DNA from: Vibrio owensii CAIM 1854 = LMG 25443
GTDB taxonomy: Bacteria; Pseudomonadota; Gammaproteobacteria; Enterobacterales; Vibrionaceae
Reading direction: 5' to 3'
DNA length: 64,000 bases
NCBI RefSeq assembly: GCF_000817815.1
Contig: NZ_JPRD01000008.1
Span: 186,001 to 250,000, forward strand
Under the pieces are notes generated by a model. It was not told the DNA's origin and did no database searches. It saw only the letters and a program-made list of their open reading frames with translations. A program made the position numbers and the translations under genes. Positions within the stretch are counted from its first letter, which is position 1; the number at the start of each line of letters is the position of its first letter. This document shows positions 25,698 to 34,966 of this stretch, piece by piece.

Positions 25698-28067
25698 ATG
25701 GATGTGTTTAAAACCACATTAACTGTCAGTAGCTTACTTGCGCCGTGTTTAACGTCGGCTCAAGCTATTGACAGAACTCAGCTTCCGGTTGCTGATATAG
25801 AACCTCAAACTTATGATCAACTTGATGTACGTGACGTTAAGCGCCCTGCAATTGTTCATCGAGTTTCTGCGCCAAATGATGCGCCCAACGTACTGGTTAT
25901 TTTATTGGATGATGTTGGTTTTAGTCAGGCGTCATTGTTCGGTGGTGCTGTTGAGATGCCAACCTTAGATGCGCTTGCTGAACAAGGTCTGATATATAAT
26001 CAGTTCCACACGACAGGTGTCAGTTCAGCCACTCGTACTGCGTTGTTAACAGGGCGAAATCATCACCAAAATAACATGGGTTCCATTGCTGAAACTTCAA
26101 CAGCATTTCCGGGCAACACAGGGGCAAGACCAAACTATATTGCTGCACTACCTAAGATACTGAAATACAATGGCTATAGCACAGCCATGTTTGGCAAAAA
26201 TCATGAGATCCCACCATGGGAGACCGGCTCAGCTGCCAACCAGCGCTTATGGCCGACACAAATTGGTTTCGACAAATTCTATGGTTTCTTTGGTGGTGAA
26301 ACGGATCAGTTCCAACCAGTGTTAATTGATGGCAATACTCGCATAAAAACACCCAGAAAAGAAAACTATCACTTCACAACGGATATGACTAACCAAACTA
26401 TCCAGTGGTTGAACATGCAACACAGTTACAACGCTGATAAGCCGTTTTTTGCATACTATGCTCCAGGTGCTGCTCATGCTCCTCACCAGGCACCAAAAGA
26501 ATGGATTGATAAGTTTAAAGGCCAGTTCTCAATGGGGTGGGATAAGCTTCGTCAAGAGACTTTTGAAAGACAAAAGGCTTCAGGCATTATTCCAAAAGAC
26601 ACCATCTTGCCGCCAATGCCAGAGCGTGTGCCTCGCTGGGATTCTTTAACTAAAGATGAGAAACGTATATTTGAACGTCAAATGGAAGTTTATGCAGGCT
26701 TCCTAGCTCATACGGATCACGAGATCGGCCGAGTTATCGATACACTAAAGAAAAACGGTGAATTTGATAACACCTTAATTTTTTACATTGTTGGTGATAA
26801 TGGTGCGAGTGGTGAAGGTAACCGTAATGGTAGCTTTAACTCTCTGGCTTTCTACAATGGTGTAGAAGAAGACCCTCAATATGTTTTGGATAATATTGAT
26901 AAGCTTGGTGGTCCGGATAGTTTTGGTCATTATGCTGCGGGTTGGTCTATTGCCGGTGATACGCCATTCGTATGGATGAAAGGTATGGCTTCTGACTATG
27001 GCGGCACACGAAATGGTATGGTAGTAAGTTGGCCTAAAGGTATTAAGCAGGGGGAAAATAACATCCGTGAAGAGTGGTCGCATGTCATTGATATCACGCC
27101 AACAGTTCTGGATGCAGCGAAGCTTCCACAACCTAAAGTGGTCGACGGTATAAAGCAAATACCGATTTCAGGTGTGAGCTTCTCTAAAACGTTTACTAAC
27201 TCAAACGCTACTGATCAACATCGTACTCAGTACTTTGAGCTTGGTGGTAACCGAGCGGTTTACCATGACGGTTGGTTAGCTCGCGTACTTCATTTCCCTG
27301 TGTGGGAGGACTCGAAAAAGTTCTCGACTTTGCAAGAAGATAAATGGGAGCTGTTTGATACCCGTAAAGACTGGTCACTCGCGACAGACTTAGCGAAATC
27401 AAATCCTAAAAAGCTTGAGGAGATGAAAAAGCTATTTGATAAAGAGGCTGAGGTTAACCATGTATATCCTATTGATGATCGCACTTTTGAGCGCATGAAT
27501 GCTGAGATTGCAGGTCGTCCGGATGCATTGTTTGGTAAAAAGAGTTTAACGTTATACGAAGGCGCAAAAGGTATTCCTGAAAACTCATTCCTTAATATCA
27601 AAAATAAATCATTTGATATTGTTGCTAAAGTGTCAACTGATGATGTAGCGGATACTCATGGTGTCATTATCGCTCAAGGTGGTAACTTCGGGGGGTGGAC
27701 GCTTTATGTAAAAGATGGCGTGCCAACCTTTGAATACAACTGGTTAACTTATGAATATACCAAGCTGACAGGCTCAAAACTGCAAGCAGGCGATAACGAC
27801 ATTACCGTGAAGTTCCGTTATGACGAAGATGGCGTTGGCGGTAAAGGTAATATCGCAGGCACGGGCAAAGGTGGTAATGCCTACCTGTACGTTAATGATA
27901 AGTTGGTCACCAAGAAAGTGATTCCAAACACCAATAGCCGCTTATATTCATTAGATGATGGTGTTGGCATTGGTGAAGATGAAGGTGGTGCTGTTAGCCG
28001 TGATTATCAGGCTCCATTTGAATTCAATCAGCATATTGAAAGTGTAACAACTTCCCTGATTGAGTAG
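25698..28067 (+). CDS. Periplasmic arylsulfatase, Ser-type (module 1)
   Basis: A 789-aa sulfatase. Signal peptide at residues 1-23 (ending SAQAID). Metal-binding VLVILLDDVGF lies near 65-75. The signature SSATRTALLTGRNHH has Ser109 as the residue to be changed to formylglycine, giving S-x-A-x-R (an accepted variant of CxPxR). Further conserved parts are GDNGASGEG near 363 and a C-terminal beta-rich domain (~620-789). It hydrolyses sulfate esters in the periplasm; the true substrate is unknown. Ser-type sulfatases depend on the radical SAM maturase, which is encoded 5 nt upstream. AAAGG precedes the start; a terminator follows. Confidence 0.92.
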   Translation: MDVFKTTLTVSSLLAPCLTSAQAIDRTQLPVADIEPQTYDQLDVRDVKRPAIVHRVSAPNDAPNVLVILLDDVGFSQASLFGGAVEMPTLDALAEQGLIYNQFHTTGVSSATRTALLTGRNHHQNNMGSIAETSTAFPGNTGARPNYIAALPKILKYNGYSTAMFGKNHEIPPWETGSAANQRLWPTQIGFDKFYGFFGGETDQFQPVLIDGNTRIKTPRKENYHFTTDMTNQTIQWLNMQHSYNADKPFFAYYAPGAAHAPHQAPKEWIDKFKGQFSMGWDKLRQETFERQKASGIIPKDTILPPMPERVPRWDSLTKDEKRIFERQMEVYAGFLAHTDHEIGRVIDTLKKNGEFDNTLIFYIVGDNGASGEGNRNGSFNSLAFYNGVEEDPQYVLDNIDKLGGPDSFGHYAAGWSIAGDTPFVWMKGMASDYGGTRNGMVVSWPKGIKQGENNIREEWSHVIDITPTVLDAAKLPQPKVVDGIKQIPISGVSFSKTFTNSNATDQHRTQYFELGGNRAVYHDGWLARVLHFPVWEDSKKFSTLQEDKWELFDTRKDWSLATDLAKSNPKKLEEMKKLFDKEAEVNHVYPIDDRTFERMNAEIAGRPDALFGKKSLTLYEGAKGIPENSFLNIKNKSFDIVAKVSTDDVADTHGVIIAQGGNFGGWTLYVKDGVPTFEYNWLTYEYTKLTGSKLQAGDNDITVKFRYDEDGVGGKGNIAGTGKGGNAYLYVNDKLVTKKVIPNTNSRLYSLDDGVGIGEDEGGAVSRDYQAPFEFNQHIESVTTSLIE

Positions 28068-28076
28068 TGTGTATGA

Positions 28077-28114
28077 AATTCCCTACTAACAAAGTTAGTA
28101 GGGAATTTTTTATT
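28077..28114 (+). terminator. Terminator after sulfatase 1
   Basis: Perfect 14-bp stem AATTCCCTACTAAC / GTTAGTAGGGAATT, loop 3 nt, followed by a T-rich tail, 10 nt after the stop. Confidence 0.9.
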
Positions 28115-28629
28115 TTTGTTCAAGAATTGGTTTTGACACATGAAACCATCGAAGATGGAAAAAACGATGAGCCTGTATTCATTATCATTTAATTTAAATG
28201 GATAGGACAAGCTGTTTGATCAGAGCTACAACAAAATGAATCGTTTAAGGAAGAGTATCATTCTCTTGATCTAGTTCTCTCTTTCAAACTCCAGAATACT
28301 TCACTCGCGTTGCACTTAGTGTTCTAACAGACGTCTAGAAGGTGTTAAATGAGGCTCCTTTGCGACGACTTAGAAGAGTGAAGTGCAACAAAAGATATAA
28401 CATTAAACCTAAACAGAATGGTGGAGGACGGTACTCTTTTTGTCGTCAGGTTCCGAACGTAATGTGTAAATGTTTGGATTCTTTTTCGAAAAAACAAACC
28501 TTATCCTCAGCTCCGTTTGGTAGGGCTTATGGCTTTTATGTTAAGAGTCTCATGAGATGCCGTCAATGAGCCATTAACTCTATTTTTAAGCTCGCCAACC
28601 ACCGTTGTTATACCCTCATTATTCCTGCA
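28115..28629. other. Non-coding stretch leading into IS relics
   Basis: About 500 nt without a supportable gene. A short open frame at 28342-28569 has no recognisable product and is probably part of degraded transposon DNA. Confidence 0.35.
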
Positions 28630-29172
28630 TTAGTTAACGTTGCATTCACAATAAAGACTAAAGAAACAACTCAACATCTAGCTACTAATGCTACTGAGTT
28701 GAAGGTTTATTGCGAAGGCGAGTGGTAAGTAAAAAACCAAAAAGCGTCGAGTCTGAAGAAAGTTAATATTATCGGTCGATACAAACATGCATTAAATCTT
28801 GTAACCGAATTAGGTTTTTCAAATGTCAGTGACGGAGAAGTATTTCTAAACTTACTCAAACAAAGCCACCGAAGAATCGTTGAAATATCTGGTGGCGGTG
28901 CCGACGATACCAATCTTTTTTGTGAGTTCATTTGCATAAAGTGAACTGTTGCGTTCATCCCTACGAGGGAGAATGCTGCGTTCTGGGAACAAGGCATCGT
29001 CCGCAATTTAGTAGCCTGTTACCAAAAGCTATATAGTTCAAATAAGCATTGGAAAAGTAAGTAGAGCTATCATAAACGCTCACTCTCAGATACGGTGATG
29101 TTCCATGCAAAATATTGCTCGGTGGCACACTAACCCAAAGAAATTACAATGCTGAGGTCGGCGAAACCTACG
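28630..29172 (+). pseudogene. IS5-family (IS903-like) transposase relic, plus strand
   Basis: Pieces of an IS5 transposase can be read in shifting frames: VNVAFTIKTKETTQHL, then ATELKVYCEGEW followed by a stop, FSNVSDGEVFLNLLKQSHRR, IVEISGGGADDTN, AAFWEQG, QKLYSSNKHWKSK, and finally LGGTLTQRNYNAEVGETYVM, the family's C-terminal block. Many frameshifts and stops; long dead. Its last codons are fused to the truncated end of the IS91 transposase on the other strand. Confidence 0.75.
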
Positions 29173-30202
29173 TCATGACCTGTAAAGCCTTTGTACTGTT
29201 TGGCATACGTGAGCAGCTCTTCCTTTTTCGAACTTGTCTTTTCTAGGGTTAAATACACCAGTGGAAGAAGACGCTCTCGCTTTCTGTTGGACAGAAAACT
29301 GTAGTAACGCACCACTTTAAAATGGTGCTGCGGGATACGGCTTACGTACCGTAATATCATCTCTTCTTGCGTTAACGTCTTCGTTTTGTGCTTTCCATCT
29401 AGATGATCGAGATATCTAAACACAATGGTGCCGCCACTGTCGCGGCGTGATCTCGACGGACGTTTCAGGTAACGGCCTAGGTATTTCACCGTTAGTTTTA
29501 GCTCTTGTGTTTTCCTTGCAAAGTGAATATTCCAGTAGTGTTGATATTGACGCTCTAAGAAGAAGTGCCATTGACGAGAGTCTTGGATGTGAAACGTGCT
29601 CGATGTTGATAAGTTGAGCTCGCTGTACTTCCGTCTGAGTAGCCCTATCAAGCACTGGCGCCAGTGATACTCCACATGCTTCTTTTTAAAGTAGATAGGT
29701 TGCCAAGCGTTGTGTTTATCTAAGCCGCCACGAGTGACGGATAAGTGAATGTGCGGGTGCCAGTTTAACCCTCTGCCATAGGTATGAAGGGCGTCGAACA
29801 CCCCAATTTCTAGTCCGTGCTTTTTGCCCACTTAAGCAGCGTATCTGTTGCGAGTGAGAACAAACCATTAAGCAATGCTGGATTGGCTTCAAAGACTGGT
29901 CAAAGCTCGCTCGGTATGGTGAACGTGATGTGTTGATGCACACAGTCTGGTATAACATCAAGCTTAGCATTTATCCACTGCTCGGTGGATTTAGTGCCAC
30001 AAGAGCTGCAAGCCTTCGTCTTGCAGCTTTGACAGATAACCTTAGTATGCGGGCAGTTCGGAGTGTCGCAGTCGTAGTGTTTGGCGCCCACTAGGTTACT
30101 GACACACGCGGGCATACGTTCTTCGCAAGTGATTTGCCAGAGGCTAAAAGTCTGAGCATGCATCCACAGTACCTTTTCCCAAACGTTGTCCTTTTCGAAC
30201 AA
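29130..30202 (-). pseudogene. IS91-family (Y2 HUH) transposase, broken
   Basis: The N-terminal part has the zinc-finger cysteines CDTPNCPHTKVICQSCKTKA, then QHITFTIPSEL. A TGA replaces the expected Trp codon before PVFEANPALLNGLFSLATDT. A one-base loss in an A-run near 29828 then shifts the frame, and the rest continues as KKHGLEIGVFDALHTYGRGL and NWHPHIHLSVTRGG (the HUH-like NWHPHIH metal motif), followed by TVKYLGRYLKRP with a Y2 region. The C-terminus runs into the IS5 relic after GFTGHD instead of the usual DPYKC. So there is one nonsense change, one frameshift and a lost 3' end. Confidence 0.8.
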
Positions 30203-30437
30203 GAGTTTGTGGCTCGAGGAACAAACTCTTTTGGCGTGTGTCGGCGACGCTTGCGATGGGAATATTGAACCAATGAAAGACCTAAATAGAAGAGAGGTGA
30301 TAGAGTTAATTGTAGGTTGATAAGGAAAGGATAGCGCACAATGAATGATAGTAAAATCAATGACCTAATAGCGCCCTAACTCGATGTGCAGCATCGCTAT
30401 CTTGTTCTTTGGCGATATATTTTGTCTTGTCACAGAT

Positions 30438-30584
30438 TCAACATCGAGAATATGAATTGCCTTGTTTACTCTGCTTCCATTCGTGAATGGCTTCTTCATC
30501 AATCAAGAAGGTGAGTGAACCACGGTTGATTAGGGCTTTATTGTACTGCTTCCAGATAGTTGTTTTATTACGAGGTTTAGACAT
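30438..30584 (-). pseudogene. N-terminal fragment of an IS5-family transposase
   Basis: Starting at 30584, the frame reads MSKPRNKTTIWKQYNKALIN, then RGSLTFLIDEEAIHEWKQSK and QGNSYSRC before a stop. The first ~40 residues are the typical start of IS903-like IS5 transposases; the remaining ~270 residues are missing. Opposite orientation to the IS5 relic at 28630. Confidence 0.75.
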
Positions 30585-30898
30585 GAGGCTGCGACGATTA
30601 ATGGGAGTAGTGGAGCAGAGCGTAGCTTCTTGATTTGGTTCCTTTGATTTAAGCAACAAGGCTTATTGCACTACCTTAAATTTAAAGATATACACAGAGC
30701 AAATATAAGTAACGTATATTTTATTTGCATTAATTATTAATATGATGCAGATTAAAAAAATTAGTTTGATAAACCTCACAAATATTCATTAATTAATAAC
30801 TAATACATAGAGGTAAATTATTCTCAACCAATAAAAAACTAATTTTCTTTAAAGCCTTTACATATCTAGCTTTCTTTTTATTTTACCCTTAATAAATG
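30585..30898. other. AT-rich upstream region of the PTS operon
   Basis: About 310 nt with no gene. Composition is very AT-rich (many AATTAAT tracts), typical of a promoter UP region or H-NS-bound acquired DNA. It ends at a CRP-type site. Confidence 0.4.
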
Positions 30899-30968
30899 CG
30901 TGACGCCTGTCACACGTATGAGGTGCCAAATCCATTATATCGAATGGCGATACTATATAATGCAGGTT
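30899..30968 (+). promoter_or_regulatory. CRP-dependent (class I) promoter of the 31045-35943 PTS operon
   Basis: CGTGACGCCTGTCACA (30899-30914) is a near-consensus CRP site, with half-sites CGTGA and TCACA separated by 6 nt. A perfect TATAAT -10 box is at 30956-30961 and there is no good -35 box. If transcription starts at ~30968, the CRP centre is at -61.5, exactly the class I position. Confidence 0.65.
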
Positions 30969-31044
30969 CATTGTGTGATCTGTTACGCAAATTTATTTTT
31001 ACAAAGGAGAATAATAATAATAAAAATAAAAAGGAGGCGCTAAT

Positions 31045-32028
31045 ATGCGAATAGGTATTGTATTAAGCGGTGGTGATGGAGTTGGAATAAACAACTTTGT
31101 TTATCAAATCGCCCGTTTATCACAAGCTAATATTGTCATCTATAACGGCGGCATTAACGGTTTATTATTAGATAAAAAAATCGAAATGTCATTTCGAGAT
31201 CTAGCCGATTTCTCCACGTCTTCAATGCCAATCATTAGTTCAGGCCGTACAAGCCGAATGTTAGTTGAAGATGAATATTTAACGATAGCCACACGATTAA
31301 AACGGGCAAAGATTGATGTGCTAGTTTTGGCTGGTGGTGATGGTTCATTACAGTTTCTGGATAAACTCAGCCGTTATGATGTTAATTGCTTTGGCGTTGG
31401 CATGACAGTAGATAATGATATTTCCGGCTCAGAATACACTATTGGATTTTCCACAGCCTGTCAGCAGGTATTGAATGAGGTTGTCAAACTTCGCCAAACA
31501 GGACGAGCCTTGCCAAATCGTATCTTCATGATTGAAGTATTAGGGGCATATTCAGGCGAGTTAACGTTACAATCCGCGATCAAATCTAACGCAGATCTGG
31601 CGTTAATTCCAGAGAATCAACTAACGATTGAGGAAATTGCGCACCGCATTAACGAAAAGCTCACCTTACAAAACAGCGTTATCGTTCTCTGCGCAGAGAG
31701 CTACACCAAAGAATATATGTCCGGTTTTCAAGGTGCGATTAATACTCTCGCGTCTCAAATTGAGCCATTGCTTAACGGTAATCATATCCGCAAGACGATG
31801 TTGGGTTTTGGTCTACGCAGTGGTGAATTGACTACCGAAGAGATTTACCAAGGTACGGTTTTAGCGAATGAAATTGTTCGTTGTATTGATAGCAATATGA
31901 GAAATAAAGTTATTGTAGTCAATGCAAGCAATAAAGCGATACCTATCGATCTAGGCAGTATGTCTAGCCGAATAGTTGATACAGAAGGTCATTATTTCCA
32001 ACTTGCAAAAAGACTTGGAATTATTTAA
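31045..32028 (+). CDS. Phosphofructokinase-like sugar-phosphate kinase, divergent
   Basis: A 327-aa PfkA-superfamily kinase. ATP-site motifs are present (GIVLSGGDGVGIN at residues 3-15, LAGGDGSLQF near 97) and the catalytic TVDNDISGSEYTIGF (~127) keeps both aspartates. In the next block RIFMIEVLGAYSGEL, the Arg of the usual EVMGR is Ala. In TMLGFGLRSG the His of LGHIQRGG is Phe, while the Arg before and after it remain. These positions contact nucleotide and sugar phosphate in classical PFK, so a substrate other than fructose-6-phosphate is likely. First gene of a PTS/aldolase operon; it presumably makes the bisphosphate split by the aldolase at 33803. AAGGAGG lies upstream of the ATG. Confidence 0.85.
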   Translation: MRIGIVLSGGDGVGINNFVYQIARLSQANIVIYNGGINGLLLDKKIEMSFRDLADFSTSSMPIISSGRTSRMLVEDEYLTIATRLKRAKIDVLVLAGGDGSLQFLDKLSRYDVNCFGVGMTVDNDISGSEYTIGFSTACQQVLNEVVKLRQTGRALPNRIFMIEVLGAYSGELTLQSAIKSNADLALIPENQLTIEEIAHRINEKLTLQNSVIVLCAESYTKEYMSGFQGAINTLASQIEPLLNGNHIRKTMLGFGLRSGELTTEEIYQGTVLANEIVRCIDSNMRNKVIVVNASNKAIPIDLGSMSSRIVDTEGHYFQLAKRLGII

Positions 32029-32053
32029 TCAATCCAATATTAGGAGCAATAAA

Positions 32054-32353
32054 ATGCTTAAAGTTTGGTGTGTTTGTGGTTGCGGTCTTGGTTCTAGCTT
32101 TGCTCTAGAAATGACAGCTAAACCCGTACTAAAAAAATTAGAACTCGATGCAGAAGTTGATCATACAACAGTGTCAGATGTTCTATCTAAAAAACCTGAT
32201 TTAATCTTAACGTCATCCACTTTTGCAGAAGCAATTAAGTCTTCAGCATCAGAAAAGCAAGCAAAGAGAATTATAACCATTAATAAGTTTACAGATAAAA
32301 AAGAAATGGAAGAAAAAATCGCGGCTTTCGCTAAAGAGCACGGATTAATTTAA
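32054..32353 (+). CDS. PTS EIIB component, SgaB/UlaB type
   Basis: A 99-aa EIIB with the phosphocysteine loop VWCVCGCGLGSSFALEM at residues 4-20. The UlaB-type CGxGLGSS pattern fits the ascorbate family of PTS (AG superfamily). I start it at the ATG at 32054, which AGGAGC precedes by 7 nt, not at the longer frame overlapping the kinase. It transfers phosphate from the EIIA at 34967 to the sugar carried by the EIIC next door. Confidence 0.9.
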   Translation: MLKVWCVCGCGLGSSFALEMTAKPVLKKLELDAEVDHTTVSDVLSKKPDLILTSSTFAEAIKSSASEKQAKRIITINKFTDKKEMEEKIAAFAKEHGLI

Positions 32354-32445
32354 ACAGCCTTACATAAAACAAAATAAATACAAATTGACTATCAATTTAG
32401 CTTGGTAGTCAAAAATCCCTACACCCCAAAAAAGTGGATCTTATT

Positions 32446-33816
32446 ATGAATGCTTTATTTGAATTTATAGTTAAAGACCTTTTAGGCCAAGCATCTATAT
32501 TAATTGCTTTTATCGCAATGCTCGGATTAATACTACAGAAAAAACCAACAGGCGCAATAGCCAAAGGGACGTTTAATACCATGCTTGGCTTTTTGGTCAT
32601 GATGGCAGGCATCAACATCATCGTAGAAACTCTTACGTTTCTGAATGATATATTCACTCATGGCTTTGGAATGACGGGTTATATCACGGATGTAGCCGCC
32701 ATCGCGGGCGTTGCTAACAAACAACTTGGTAGCGAAGTTGCTTTAACATTGATTGTTATTTTTGCAACAAACATTCTTATCGCTCGCTTCACGCCGTGGA
32801 AGTACATTTTCCTTACAGGCCAAGCGTTATTGTGGATGAGTACCATTGGTACCGTGATTGGTTATAAGGCGGGGTTAACTGGACTTCCTCTTATCCTTAC
32901 TGGCGGTATTTTCGGGGGTATCATGGCGGTTTCTATGCCAGCTATTGCGCAACCCGTAGTTAGAAAAATCACAGGTAATGATGAAATTGCTTTGGGTCAC
33001 TTCTGTACTATTGGTTATTTGGTTCAGGCCGCCGTTGCTAAAGTGGTCGGTAAAGACTCTAAATCAACAGAAGATATTGAACTCCCTAAAGGCTTTTCTT
33101 TTTTAAATGACACTTACATGTCTATGGCTGTCATTATGATCCCGATGTATCTGATCCCTGCTATCGCTGCGGGTTCAGATTACATAACCCAATACGCTAG
33201 CGGCATGAATTACTTAATGTACGCATTCATTCAAGCCATTACGTTTGTTGCGGGTGTTTACGTGCTCTATGCGGGAGTTCGTTTGTTGCTTCAAGAACTC
33301 GTTCCAGCATTCCAAGGCATTGCAATGCGCCTCGTTCCAAATGCGAAACCTGCACTTGATTGCCCTGTGTTGTTCCCTTACGCACCTAACGCTGTGATCA
33401 TCGGCTTTCTAGCAACAACAGTAGGTTCAGTTATCGGTATGTTGGTATTTCCAATGTTCGGCATGGCTATGATCCTTCCTGGTCTATTAACCAACTTCTT
33501 CGCGGGTGGTACTGCGGGAATTTTTGGTAACGCTATCGGTGGGCGTCGCGGTGCAATGATCGGCGGTGTCGTGCACGGCCTGTTTATTACATTCCTTCCT
33601 GCAATCTTGATCCCACTGCTCGAAACATACGGCTTTGTTGGTGTGACGTTCAGTGATTCGGATGTTATCTCAACAGGCTTACTGCTTGGCAATGCGTTTA
33701 ATGGCAACTGGCTATTCGTATTCGGGTTTGTCGCATTCATCGTCGCTATTACCACTTATGTTCATCGTTCTATAGACAAAGAGATTAACAAGGAAATTAA
33801 CCATGAAACTGTATAA
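32446..33816 (+). CDS. PTS EIIC permease, UlaA/SgaT family
   Basis: A ~456-aa polytopic membrane protein of the ascorbate-type EIIC family (UlaA ~465 aa). Around 10-11 helices; motifs include LGLILQKKPTGAIAKGTFNT near residue 25, FLTGQALLWMSTIGTV near 122 and GNAIGGRRGAMIGGVVHG near 360. The family carries L-ascorbate in E. coli, but here the partner enzymes are a PFK-like kinase and a class II aldolase, not lactonase and decarboxylase. The sugar is therefore different and unknown. Start choice is between GTG 32434 and ATG 32446; the latter is given. Its last codons overlap the aldolase start by 14 nt. Confidence 0.88.
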   Translation: MNALFEFIVKDLLGQASILIAFIAMLGLILQKKPTGAIAKGTFNTMLGFLVMMAGINIIVETLTFLNDIFTHGFGMTGYITDVAAIAGVANKQLGSEVALTLIVIFATNILIARFTPWKYIFLTGQALLWMSTIGTVIGYKAGLTGLPLILTGGIFGGIMAVSMPAIAQPVVRKITGNDEIALGHFCTIGYLVQAAVAKVVGKDSKSTEDIELPKGFSFLNDTYMSMAVIMIPMYLIPAIAAGSDYITQYASGMNYLMYAFIQAITFVAGVYVLYAGVRLLLQELVPAFQGIAMRLVPNAKPALDCPVLFPYAPNAVIIGFLATTVGSVIGMLVFPMFGMAMILPGLLTNFFAGGTAGIFGNAIGGRRGAMIGGVVHGLFITFLPAILIPLLETYGFVGVTFSDSDVISTGLLLGNAFNGNWLFVFGFVAFIVAITTYVHRSIDKEINKEINHETV

Positions 33817-34648
33817 TTTTAACGAATTGTTCCCCATTGCAGAAGTGCGAAAAATGAACGCGCTAGGTTCATTCAACGTGCACTGTATTGAAATGCTGAT
33901 TGCTTACTTTGACGCTGCAAAGCAAGAAAACTCACCGCTCATGTTACAAATATCAACAGGAACAGCTAAGTATCTTGGTTATGAATTGCTCGTTGATTCA
34001 ATCAAGTCATTAGCGGCTTCAACTGGAGTGCCAACGTGCCTACATTTAGATCATTGTTCTAATTTAGATGACATTCAACGTGCTATTGATGCTGGTTTTA
34101 GCAGTGTTATGTATGATGGCTCGCACCTGCCATTTGAAGAAAACCTAGCAAATACTCAAAAAGTGATCCAAATGGCTCATCCAGTCAGCGTAACTGTTGA
34201 AGCAGAACTTGGGGCAATCGGTGGATCTGAAGACGGTAAAGCGGTTGAGCTTGACAACGCTGCTTTTACGTCAGTCGATGAAGTGGCACGATTCGTTGAT
34301 GGTGCACCAGTCGATCTCCTAGCTGTAAGCATTGGCTCTGTTCATGGCTCGTACACAGCCAAAACGGATATTCAACATGACCTACTTGCCCACATCAAAG
34401 AATGCTCTGGAAAAACGCGTCTAGTACTGCACGGTGGTACAGGCGTGAGTGACGAAGATATGAGGCTCGTCGTTCGTAACGGCATTGATAAGGTTAACGT
34501 TGGTACTGAAATGCTTGTCCGTTGGAATCAAGCTGTTAAATGCGCCTTTGATGAAAACAAAGAGAATGCATCTTGTCGTAACTTCTTCGTTGGTGGACGC
34601 GAAGCGGTGAAAAATGTAGTTGCTGGAAAAATCCGTTTGTTTAAATAA
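33803..34648 (+). CDS. Class II ketose-bisphosphate aldolase (FbaA/KbaY family)
   Basis: A 281-aa zinc aldolase: metal and active-site stretches LHLDHCSNLDD near residue 79, VEAELGAIGG near 132, SIGSVHGSY near 175, VLHGGTGVSD near 209 and VNVGTEML near 231. It splits a ketose-1,6- or -1,7-bisphosphate into dihydroxyacetone phosphate and an aldehyde or aldose phosphate. It is related to GatY at 15265 but clearly not a recent copy. Its place after the EIIC in a kinase-containing operon implies the pathway sugar -> sugar-P -> bisphosphate -> two trioses. Confidence 0.9.
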   Translation: MKLYNFNELFPIAEVRKMNALGSFNVHCIEMLIAYFDAAKQENSPLMLQISTGTAKYLGYELLVDSIKSLAASTGVPTCLHLDHCSNLDDIQRAIDAGFSSVMYDGSHLPFEENLANTQKVIQMAHPVSVTVEAELGAIGGSEDGKAVELDNAAFTSVDEVARFVDGAPVDLLAVSIGSVHGSYTAKTDIQHDLLAHIKECSGKTRLVLHGGTGVSDEDMRLVVRNGIDKVNVGTEMLVRWNQAVKCAFDENKENASCRNFFVGGREAVKNVVAGKIRLFK

Positions 34649-34658
34649 CACAATAATC

Positions 34659-34676
34659 GCCCCGTTTCGGCGGGGC
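34659..34676 (+). promoter_or_regulatory. Intercistronic hairpin after the aldolase gene
   Basis: Stem GCCCCG / CGGGGC with loop TTTCGG, no T-run, lying 14 nt before the small gene at 34690. Likely an mRNA-stabilising or expression-balancing element. Confidence 0.6.
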
Positions 34677-34689
34677 ATTGGGGGCTAAT

Positions 34690-34953
34690 ATGGGCTTATT
34701 AGATTTTTTTAAAAACAAGAACGCGAGTACCATTAATGAAGAGGAAATTCTTGCGCTTGAATTAGAAATCGATGAATTAGAAGTTCGATTTGAACAAGAA
34801 CCAGACGCTATTTACGTAAGGACCGCTTTATTAAGTGCTTTGTCAAAAGCAGCATCGACCTATTCTCAACACCCCAAGTGGCGTAATAAAGTGCCTAACA
34901 TTATTGACCGTCTAAACGAACTAAGAGCGCAAGCGCGTTCAAACTTTCAATAA
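34690..34953 (+). CDS. Small hypothetical protein of the PTS operon
   Basis: An 87-aa soluble protein, MGLLDFFKNKNAST followed by an acidic, helical stretch EEEILALELEIDELEVRFEQ (probable coiled coil, residues ~17-40) and a second helix LLSALSKAASTYSQ. Not recognised. GGGGGC overlaps the upstream hairpin and serves as ribosome site for this ATG; a TTG four codons earlier is an alternative. It lies between the aldolase and EIIA genes in tight spacing, so it is expressed with them. A regulator or adaptor of the kinase or PTS is possible but unsupported. Confidence 0.65.
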   Translation: MGLLDFFKNKNASTINEEEILALELEIDELEVRFEQEPDAIYVRTALLSALSKAASTYSQHPKWRNKVPNIIDRLNELRAQARSNFQ

Positions 34954-34966
34954 TAGGAGTTCACTC

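Noticed and set aside
25698..28067. Treating the Ala in SSATR as a sign of a dead sulfatase
   Set aside because: S/C-x-A-x-R is an accepted form of the motif and all other catalytic stretches are intact.
28342..28569. 75-codon plus-strand frame before the IS5 relic
   Set aside because: Composition is odd (Cys/Arg/Lys-rich), there is no ribosome site and no recognisable family; more likely transposon debris.
32446..33816. Calling the UlaA-type permease an ascorbate transporter
   Set aside because: The ascorbate enzymes UlaG, UlaD, UlaE and UlaF are absent; kinase and aldolase imply another sugar.
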